In this document: one piece after another, positions 44,454 to 52,200 of the stretch
Layout: each line of letters starts with the position of its first letter
How positions within the stretch are numbered: position 1 is the stretch's first letter
Source of the DNA: Actinomadura terrae
GTDB taxonomy: Bacteria > Actinomycetota > Actinomycetes > Streptosporangiales > Streptosporangiaceae
Assembly: GCF_022751215.1 (NCBI RefSeq)
Contig: NZ_JAICDG010000001.1
Coordinates: forward strand, 1,922,001-1,986,000
DNA: 64,000 nucleotides
Direction of reading: 5' to 3'
The notes under the pieces: generated by a model
What the model was told of the DNA's origin: nothing
The model's input: the letters and a program-made list of their open reading frames with translations, nothing else
The model's database searches: none
Position numbers and translations under genes: made by a program

Positions 44454-45901
44454 GCGAGCCTCGCTTCGGCGGGACGGGTTCCGGACGGCCCCGGCTCGGC
44501 CAGCCCGGAGTAGATCGCCCGGAACGCGTCGACGGCACGGTCGACGGTGAACAACTCCAGTGCCCGGTCGCGGGCGGCGTGGCCGAGCCGCCGCCGCGAC
44601 ACCTCGTCCCCGAGCAGCCGGAGGCACGCCTCCGCCATCGCCTCGGGGTCGCGCGGCGGGACGACGAGCCCGGTGTCGGCGACGGCCTCGGTGACGCCGC
44701 CGACGTTGGTGGCGACGGTCGCGCGCCCGCAGGTCATCGCCTCGATGAGCGTGTAGGGGAAGCCCTCGGAGATGCTGGACAGCACGACCACCGAGCCCGC
44801 CGCGTAGGCGTCCCGGATGTCGTCGACCCGCCCCTCGAAGATGGCGCGGTCGGCGACGCCGAGGTCGGCGGCGAGCGCCTCGCAGCGGGTGCGGTACTTC
44901 TCGCCGCCCTTCGGCGTCCCGCCGAACATCCGCAGCCTGGTCTCCGGCATCTTCTCGGCGACCAGCGCGAACGCGCGGATGAGCGTCTCCAGGTCCTTGA
45001 TCGGGTCGACCCGTCCGGCCCAGCTGATCGTGGGGACGGCCGGTTCCGCGCCCGCCGCCGGGAACGCGTCGGGATCGACGCCGTTGTAGACGGTCTCCAT
45101 GTTCTCGGGGTCGGCGCCGCACCGGATCTGCCAGCGCTGGTTGTAGAGGTTGGACGGCGTCACCAGGTCGGCGGCGCGGTATCCGGCGGAGCACAGCAGC
45201 CGCATGAACCCGAGCAGGGCCGCCTTGACCGGCCACGCATACGGTGACCGGCCGAACCCGATGTAACGTTCCCGCAGGTAGATGCCATGTTCGGTGAGGC
45301 AGAGCGGTGTCTGGTAGGTCCATTTGGCGGCCAGGCAGGGCAGCACGGGGATGCCGTTGGACACCGCGTGCGTGACGTCGCCGACCGGCGCGGGCCGCAT
45401 CAGCGGCCGCAGCTGGTGCTCCAGGAGGTCGATCGTGGTCAGGGCGTCGTGGACGCTCGGCCGGACCCCGATCCGCTCGTACTCCTCCTTGTGGGCGGCC
45501 CACTCGTCCATGAGCCACCGCACCGGGCCCTCCATGCGCATGGCCGCCTGGAGGTCGGCCTCCCGCCCGAACTCGAAGAGTCCGCGGAGGATGTGGGGGA
45601 AGACTTCGGCCTCCGGCCCCGAGGGGGCGAGGATCGCGTGGAGGAAGGCCCGGCACAGCTTCTCGAACCGGCGGGCGAGCCCGCCGGACGGGGGCCGCCC
45701 GCCGGGCGGCCCCCACATCGGCACCGACTCGGCGGTGACATGTCCGGGGAGGTCCCACACCACCGGCTCCGAACCGGAGGCGGTGATGGCGAGGACGTTG
45801 AAGGCGTGCTCGGGCATGCCCCGGACGAGCTGGTCGCACCAGACACTGACACCGCCGAAACTGTGCGGATAGGTTCCCTCTGTCACAAGGGTGATGTCCA
45901 A
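44450..45901 (-). CDS. PelF-like GT4 glycosyltransferase
   Basis: 483 residues from the TTG at 45901, which gives MDITLVTEGTYPHSFGGVSV, the standard PelF N-terminus, and has GGGA upstream; a GTG at 45934 overlapping the deacetylase gene is an alternative. GT-B landmarks: ATTITP-like segment ADLVTPSNLYNQ, ISWAGRVDPIKDLETLIRAF, FEGRVDDIRDAYAAGSV and the EX7E motif SEGFPYTLIEAM. PelF polymerises UDP-activated hexosamines on the cytoplasmic side. Positioned between the Agd3-like and PelG-like genes with overlaps on the PelG side. Confidence 0.87.
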   Translation of the reverse strand: MDITLVTEGTYPHSFGGVSVWCDQLVRGMPEHAFNVLAITASGSEPVVWDLPGHVTAESVPMWGPPGGRPPSGGLARRFEKLCRAFLHAILAPSGPEAEVFPHILRGLFEFGREADLQAAMRMEGPVRWLMDEWAAHKEEYERIGVRPSVHDALTTIDLLEHQLRPLMRPAPVGDVTHAVSNGIPVLPCLAAKWTYQTPLCLTEHGIYLRERYIGFGRSPYAWPVKAALLGFMRLLCSAGYRAADLVTPSNLYNQRWQIRCGADPENMETVYNGVDPDAFPAAGAEPAVPTISWAGRVDPIKDLETLIRAFALVAEKMPETRLRMFGGTPKGGEKYRTRCEALAADLGVADRAIFEGRVDDIRDAYAAGSVVVLSSISEGFPYTLIEAMTCGRATVATNVGGVTEAVADTGLVVPPRDPEAMAEACLRLLGDEVSRRRLGHAARDRALELFTVDRAVDAFRAIYSGLAEPGPSGTRPAEARLA

Positions 45902-45902
45902 A

Positions 45903-47924
45903 TCAGGTCCCGGGCGGAGTGATCGTGAAGTCACCCGCCTTGTAGGCGGACCGCTCACCGGCGTACGCCTGTCCGAACGGGTCGGAGCCCTGCCGCGTAC
46001 CCTCCGGCGCCGTCACCGGCACGTCGAGCCCGCCGGGTGCCTTGACCGTCACCGTCCCGTCCTGGAGGTAGGCGGTCACCTCGCCGCTCTCGACGGCGCC
46101 CGCGCCCAGCGCGCCGCGCCAGGCGGCCTGCCGGCGCAGATCGTTGCCGAGCGAGGCCATGTCGTCGTTGATGAGGGGGGCGTTCTCGACGAACGTGGCG
46201 CGGTAGGAGGTCAGGATGCTTTCGAGCAGCGTGTAGAGAATCCTGTCCTCGGTGATGTTCGACTGGTGGGCGTAGTGCGGGCGGGGGTCGTTGCTGACGA
46301 TGTGCGACAGCGCGATCCGCGTGTCCACCGGGACGATGTAGGAGGTGTAGCCCGTGTCGGCGTTGAGCGGCTCGATGCACGTCACCGTGGACGGGTTGTC
46401 CTCGCAGATGCCGCTGCCGCCGTCGGCGCGCTTGGTGTAGATCCAGTTGTACTCGTCCACCTCCTCGGCCTCGGTGCCGACGTTGAAGAACACGTTGAAC
46501 GGGTGCCGGGGGACGGTGCGCACCCCGCTCAGCGAGCGCTGCTGCGGGTCGCGCGAGGCGTCGCCGGCCAGCCACTTGACGCCCGTGCCCTCCAGGCCGG
46601 GGACGAGGTTCGGGTTGTCGTCGGGCTGCTGCGGCAGGATCCGCAGGCCGGAGTGCTCGCCGGTGACCAGCTCGGCGGGGTCGAGGGTGATACCGCGCGC
46701 CTTCGCCCACGCGATGTTCTTCGCGACCTCCTGGTTGATGTCCTCGGCCTTGACCCAGACCGGCTTGCCGGTCTGCGGGTCGGTCACGCACTTCCACGGC
46801 CGGACGGAGTTGTCCTGCACGCAGCCGAGGTAGCTGTGCGCGTAGGTGTGGTTGATCCAGCGGAACCTGTCCCGGGCCTCGACGAAGGCGTCGGTGAGCG
46901 GGTCGTCCCCGTTCTTCCTGATCTCCTCGTCGCTGCCGGCGGCGTTGAAGGCGAGGTCGATGGCGTAGCCGTGCTGCCGCTGCCAGGTGTTGGCGTACTC
47001 GACGTCCTCGGGCTCCATGCGGATGGGCTGGGTCGTCGTGCCGTCCTGGCAGTCCTCGCCGGGCGTGCAGTCGTCCTCGACGCTCCAGCGTGAGTCGGGC
47101 AGGAAGACGTCGTCGACGTGGACGCCGAAGTAGTTGCGGTTCTGGCCGAGGTGGACGCCCTTGGTGAGCCAGGTGACCAGGCCGTGCGCGACCGTCCGGA
47201 ACTGCCACTGCTCGTTGTTGGCCGAGTAGGTCAGCAGCAGTTCGCTGCGCCCGTCGTGGGTGTAGACGCCGGCGAGCGTCCCGGTGACGTTCTTGACGGT
47301 CGCGGTGATAAGCGGCTGGAAGGACTTGCCGTGCGCCGGGTCGTCGGGCAGGGGGTTCGCGAGGAAGCCGTAGCTCTCCGAGACGTCGGCGGCGAGGTCG
47401 TCGAACTTGAGCGGGCCGCGCAGGTAGCGGAACGTGTCGGCCTTCCCGGCGGCGGTGACCTGGGCCTGCGTGCCGTCCAGCGTGCCGGAGTAGCCGGGCG
47501 GCTTCATCCCGACGTTCGTCCCCGGGTACACGTAGGCGTCGAGCTGGCGGATCCCGAACTTGGCCTCGTAGGCCGCGATCGCGGCCATCTCGGCCTGGTG
47601 CGCCTGGTCGAACGGCGCCGCGTTGGGCAGGACGATCGCTTGGTACTTGGCGCGGGGCACCCCGTCGACGGTGTCGGACAGGAAGGCCGCGTCGATCACC
47701 GGCCGGTCGGCCCGGCGCAGGTCGACCGTCCGGTACGGGACGCCCTCGCTCTTCAGCTGGGCGGCGACCGCCTCCACCGAGGAGCTGCCGTTCGTCACGA
47801 CGAGGACCTGGAGGTCGACACGGGGGCCCACGGCCGAGGCGCTCACCTGCGGGCAGACGGTCAGGGCGGCCGCCGTCAGGACGCCGAAAACGGCGCCGAG
47901 GACGGGACGGCGGGCCTGGCTCAC
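45903..47924 (-). CDS. Secreted Agd3-like polysaccharide deacetylase (CE18-type)
   Basis: 673 residues from the GTG at 47924 (GGAG seven bases upstream). An export signal covers about 1-31 (ALTVCPQVSASA). The N-terminal part (36-260) is a beta/alpha domain; the deacetylase part has NYFGVHVDDVFLPDSRW (HVDD 269-272) and RWINHTYAHSYLGC (His359 and His363, an HxxxH pair), the metal-site pattern of Agd3. PHYAHQSNITEDRILYTLLE lies further on. Agd3 removes acetyl groups from GalNAc residues in fungal galactosaminogalactan, and PelA does the same for Pel. Family assignment is from motifs and layout. First gene of the polymer operon, behind two palindromes. Confidence 0.78.
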   Translation of the reverse strand: MSQARRPVLGAVFGVLTAAALTVCPQVSASAVGPRVDLQVLVVTNGSSSVEAVAAQLKSEGVPYRTVDLRRADRPVIDAAFLSDTVDGVPRAKYQAIVLPNAAPFDQAHQAEMAAIAAYEAKFGIRQLDAYVYPGTNVGMKPPGYSGTLDGTQAQVTAAGKADTFRYLRGPLKFDDLAADVSESYGFLANPLPDDPAHGKSFQPLITATVKNVTGTLAGVYTHDGRSELLLTYSANNEQWQFRTVAHGLVTWLTKGVHLGQNRNYFGVHVDDVFLPDSRWSVEDDCTPGEDCQDGTTTQPIRMEPEDVEYANTWQRQHGYAIDLAFNAAGSDEEIRKNGDDPLTDAFVEARDRFRWINHTYAHSYLGCVQDNSVRPWKCVTDPQTGKPVWVKAEDINQEVAKNIAWAKARGITLDPAELVTGEHSGLRILPQQPDDNPNLVPGLEGTGVKWLAGDASRDPQQRSLSGVRTVPRHPFNVFFNVGTEAEEVDEYNWIYTKRADGGSGICEDNPSTVTCIEPLNADTGYTSYIVPVDTRIALSHIVSNDPRPHYAHQSNITEDRILYTLLESILTSYRATFVENAPLINDDMASLGNDLRRQAAWRGALGAGAVESGEVTAYLQDGTVTVKAPGGLDVPVTAPEGTRQGSDPFGQAYAGERSAYKAGDFTITPPGT

Positions 47925-48074
47925 GACGCAACTCCGGCGCGTTCGAGGAATTTCACAGCGCTTCACATCCACATTCGAATTGAATTGAGGGGGGACGGGA
48001 ACTCGGCTACCAGAGCATGCGGCACGCCGATGTTCAAGTAAAGGCGGGGCGGGGCCCAACTTGACGTGGGCCCG

Positions 48075-48097
48075 GTCCTAGGACTGTCCTGTACAGG
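48075..48097. promoter_or_regulatory. Two adjacent 10-bp perfect palindromes upstream of the deacetylase gene
   Basis: GTCCTAGGAC (48075-48084) and CCTGTACAGG (48088-48097) are separated by three bases, in the 206-bp gap between the regulator stop and the deacetylase start. Placement suits operators of the polymer operon, for example for the LuxR-type regulator next door; a transcription terminator for the regulator gene is the alternative. Confidence 0.5.
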
Positions 48098-48130
48098 GGT
48101 TATCCGGTTGGAACTCGCCGGTAACCGGTT

Positions 48131-48820
48131 TTATGACCGGCCGGTGCCATCCCCGGTGACTGCCGAATTCAATTCTCGCCAGCGGATGATGGCATGCTCC
48201 CTGCCGTCGGCCTCCAGCCGCTTATAGATCTGATGGGCGTGGTTCTTGACGGTCTTCTCGGAGATGACGAGGTGCCGCGCAATCTGCCGGTTGGTCAGCC
48301 CGGCGGCGATCAACTCGATGATCTCCACCTCGCGGGGGGTGAGCGCGGGGGCGTTCCGCGCCCGCTCCGGGCGCCCGTCGTGCACCCACCGGACGAGCGC
48401 CGTCGCCGCAGGTGGCGACAGGTGCGACTCGCCCCGGTCGGCGGCCAGCACCACCTCGGCGAGGCCCTGCGGCTCGAAATGGCCGTAGACGAGGCAGCAA
48501 TGGGCGCCCGCCATGAGCGTCTCGACGAGCACGGCCGGGTCGTGCTCGGCGGTCACGACGATGATTCGGCCGCCATGACCGGCCCGGCCGAGCGCGCCGA
48601 TATCGGCGGCGGGCGGCGGGGTGGCGTCCAGCAGCACCACATCGGGGGCGAGCCGGCGGGCCTCCGCGGTGGAGTTGCCGAGCCCGCCATTGCCGACGAC
48701 ATCCAACATCGGGGCCGACCGCAGCAACGCGTGCAACCCGATGCGCACCACCGGATTATTGCTGACAATCAGCACCCTGACCGCGTGGGAACGCTGTTCC
48801 ATGGTGGCGTCGGACCTCAT
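48131..48820 (-). CDS. LuxR/NarL-type response regulator with degenerate receiver
   Basis: 229 residues; ATG at 48802 would shorten it by six. The receiver begins VRVLIVSNNPVVRIGLHALL where active NarL-type regulators have an Asp-Asp pair, so the metal-binding acids are replaced by Ser-Asn-Asn. The phosphoacceptor-position Asp65 is kept (VVLLDATPP), but the conserved Lys after strand 5 is not evident (CCLVYGH). The C-terminal LuxR HTH is intact: LTPREVEIIELIAAGLTNRQ, then SEKTVKNHAHQIYKRLEADG. No histidine kinase gene is nearby. Same strand as, and upstream of, the polysaccharide operon, so it is the candidate regulator. Confidence 0.87.
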   Translation of the reverse strand: MRSDATMEQRSHAVRVLIVSNNPVVRIGLHALLRSAPMLDVVGNGGLGNSTAEARRLAPDVVLLDATPPPAADIGALGRAGHGGRIIVVTAEHDPAVLVETLMAGAHCCLVYGHFEPQGLAEVVLAADRGESHLSPPAATALVRWVHDGRPERARNAPALTPREVEIIELIAAGLTNRQIARHLVISEKTVKNHAHQIYKRLEADGREHAIIRWRELNSAVTGDGTGRS

Positions 48821-49214
48821 GGGAGATCATTGTCCCAATCCTTTGACTTGCAATTCCAGTGTGAATTACACATCGTCCAAAGTTGGCGTCGATGGCGCGG
48901 CGTTCGTGCAGCGAGACGGGATGGTCACGCTGTGCGCCGGTGCTCGGAGGCCCACTCGAAGGGCCACATGTGGTCATCATCGGCGCGGGCGAAATGGTGC
49001 GGACCGCCGTCTGACCCGGTGGCCACGAAGGCGGGTCCGCGACCGCGGGGGATCGGAGCCGGCGCGTTCTCGCGACGGGGCTGAAACCGGGGGACGATGT
49101 CTGATTTGTCAAGAAAGTCTTCATGATCGACAATCCCGATCATCGGGCCGGGGGGCCCAGCGGTCAGACAACGCGATCACGGACTCGTACTGACATCGAG
49201 GGAGATGTGAGCAC
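48821..49214. other. Divergent control region between the response regulator and NRPS-1
   Basis: 394 bp with no convincing ORF. It is less GC-rich than its surroundings. Plus-strand promoter-like pairs are TTGACT/TACACA (48843-48872, 18-bp spacer) and TTGTCA/GACAAT (49106-49134, 17-bp spacer). A short inverted repeat GATCG, seven bases, CGATC lies at about 49126-49142. The start of NRPS-1 (49215) has GGGAG twelve bases upstream. Confidence 0.5.
49106..49134 (+). promoter_or_regulatory. Candidate sigma70-type promoter for the NRPS operon
   Basis: TTGTCA at 49106-49111 and GACAAT at 49129-49134 with a 17-bp spacer; a start site near 49141 would leave a leader of about 75 nt before the NRPS-1 GTG. 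Found by eye only. Confidence 0.4.
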
Positions 49215-52200
49215 GTGACACAGGGTTCGGGGTCGGGCGCGCCGGCGCGCGCGCACGAGATCATCGAGGACCGGGCATCCCGCGCGCCCGAGCGGACCGC
49301 CGTCGTCGCCGGTCCGCACCGGTCGAGCTACGCCGAGCTGGAGCGCCGGGCCGGCGCGCTCGCCCGCGCGCTCGCGGACCGCGGGATCGGCCGCGGCGAC
49401 CTGGTCGGGATCTGCCTGGAGCGGGACGAATGGCTGGTCCCGGCGCTGCTCGGGGTCTGGAAGGCGGGGGCGGCGTACGTGCCGCTCGACGCGGCCTACC
49501 CCGCCGAACGGCTGCGGTTCATCGGCGCCGACGCGGGGTTCCCGGTTGTGCTGACCAGCGCGGCGCTCGCCGCGACAGCCGCCGCGACCGGCGCCGAGCC
49601 GCTGCTCGTCCAGGACGTGCCGCAGGGCGCGCCGGATGGCGCCGAGCCGCCGCGTGTGCCCGGCGACGGCACCGACCCGGCGTATGTGATCTACACGTCC
49701 GGCTCGACCGGGCGCCCCAAGGGCGTCGTCGTGGAGCACCGCAACACGGTGAACCTGCTCGCCTGGGCCGATGGCTTCTACTCGCGGGAGGAGACGGCCG
49801 GCTACCTCGCCGCCGCCTCGATCTGCTTCGACGCCTCGATCCTGGAGATCGTGGTGCCGCTGGCCGCCGGGGGCACGGTGATCCTGGCCGAGAACCTGCT
49901 GGCGCTGCCCGAGCTGCCCGCGCGCGAGGAGGTCACCGCCGTCCACGGCGTCCCGTCCGTGCTCGCCGCCGTGCTCACCCGGCCGCTGCCGTCCGGGGTG
50001 CGCGTGGTCGGCACGGGCGGGGAGGCGCTCACCGCGTCGCTGGCCGCGCGGATCTGGGCCAACCCCGGCGTGCGCCGCGTCGTGAACACCTACGGGCCCA
50101 CCGAGTGCACCACGCTCTGCACCGCCTACGAGCTGCGCCGCGGCGAGACCGGCACGCCGCCGATCGGGTATCCGGTGACCGGCGCGGTCACGTCGGTGCG
50201 GGACGAGCACGGCGCCCCCGTCCCGGACGGGCGGCCCGGCGAGCTGTGGGTGTCGGGGCCGTGCGTGGCGCGCGGATACCTGGACCGCCCCGCGCTGACC
50301 GCGCGGGCGTTCGCCGGGGGCGCCTACCGCACCGGCGACCAGGTCCGCTCCGTGGACGGCGTCCTGCACTTCCTCGGCCGCGCCGACGACCAGGTGAAGA
50401 TCCGCGGGTTCCGGGTGGAGCTGGGGGAGGTCCACCACGCGCTGACCGGGCATCCCGCCGTCCGCAACGCCGTCGTGCTCGCCCGCGCCGACCACCTCGT
50501 CGCTCATGTCGAGGCCGACACCGATATCGAGGACGAGCTGCGGACGCACCTGGCGCGGCTGCTGCCGGAGTACATGGTGCCGTCCAGGATCGGCGTGCTC
50601 GACCGGCTGCCGACCGGCCCCACCGGCAAGCTCGACCGGGACGCGCTGCCCGAGCTGGGCGCGCCGCGTCCGCCGGGTTCGTCCGCCGCCGCGAAGCCCC
50701 GCACGGACGCCGAGCGGGAGGCGGCCGAGGTGATCGCGGACGTGCTGGGCCTGCCGGAGGTCGGGCTCCACGACGTGTTCGCCGACCTCGGCGGGCACTC
50801 CCTCCAGGCCGCCCGCGTGGTGAGCGAGATGTCCCGGCGGCGCGGGCACCTCGTCCCGCTGGCGGCGTTCCTGGCCGCGCCCACGGCGGCGGGCCTGGCG
50901 GCGGCGGGCCCCTCCGGCGCCGCGCCGCTGGTCCGGCACGCGGGCCGCACGACCGTCCCGCTCACCGACGCGCAGCGCGAGTTCTGGACGCTGCGGCAGC
51001 TCCACCCGGACCGGCCGGTCACGACGCTGCTGCTCCGGTTCTGGGTCCGCGGCCTCACCGACGCCGCCCCGCTGCGCGAGGCGCTCGACGCGGTGGTGCG
51101 CAGGCACGAGGTGCTGCGCAGCACGGTCGTCACCGGCGAGGACGGGATTCCGGTGGCCGTCGTGCACCCGCCGGTCCCCGTCCCCTTCACGGAGCGACCG
51201 GTGGACGCCGACGCGGCGCGGGGCGCGGCGCACGTGTTCGACCTCGGCTCCGAGGTGCCGCTGATCCGCGCCGACCTGGCCTGGCGGGGCGACTCCGACG
51301 CCGAGCTGACCGTCAGCGTGGACCACATCGCCTTCGACGGCGCCTCCGTCGGGGTGCTCATGGACGAGCTCGCCGCCGGGCTGGCCGGTCGCGCGGTCCC
51401 CGAACCGGCGGTGCAGGTCGGGGACGTCGCCGCCGCGCAGGCCGCGGAGCCCGTCCCCGGCGCGCACCGCGAGTTCTGGCGGGCGGAGCTGGACGGCGCG
51501 CCCGTCCCGGCGCCGCTCGGCGCCGACCCGTCGGCCGGACGCGTCGGCCGGCCGCTGCCCTGGGAGGTGGAGCCCGCCGTCGCCGCGCTGGCCCGCGAGT
51601 GCGGCGCGACGCCGTTCGCGGTGTACCTGGCCGCGCTGGTCCTGCTGTCGGGCGAGGCCGACCCGCTCCCCAGTGGGGGGACGTCCCGCCACACCCCCCG
51701 GAACGGCCCCGTGATCGGGGCGGCGGCGGCGCGCCGGGCCAGGCCCGAGCTGGCGGGGCTGATCGGCCCGCTGGTGGACGCGCTGCCCGTGCGGGTGCGC
51801 CCGGACGGCGCGGAGGGCTTCCGCGCGCTGGTGCGGCGGGCCGCCTCCGCGACCGCGCGGGCCCTCGCGCACCAGGAGACGCCGCCCGCCGCGCTGCCGC
51901 GCGTGCCGGTGATGCTGGCCGTCCAGCACGGCGAGGTGCCGATGGAGGTGACCGGCGGCGGCGTCCGGATCGAGCTGCTGTCCGACCCCGGTTCGGGCGC
52001 GGCGGCGCAGGAGCTGAGCTGGCTCGTCAACCGGACCGTGGACGGCCCCGAGATCCAGCTCGAATACTCCACCGCCCGCTACGGCCGGGACTGGGCCGAG
52101 GCGGAGCTCGACCGGTTCCTGCGGGTCCTGCGCGCGGCGCTGGCCGACCCGGGCCGCCCGCTGGCGGAGTACGAGCTGGTCAGCGCCGAGGAGCGGGAGA

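Noticed and set aside
39590..48820. Calling the cluster a canonical pel operon
   Set aside because: PelB, PelC, PelD and PelE equivalents are not seen and the hydrolase and deacetylase look like Sph3 and Agd3, not PelA.
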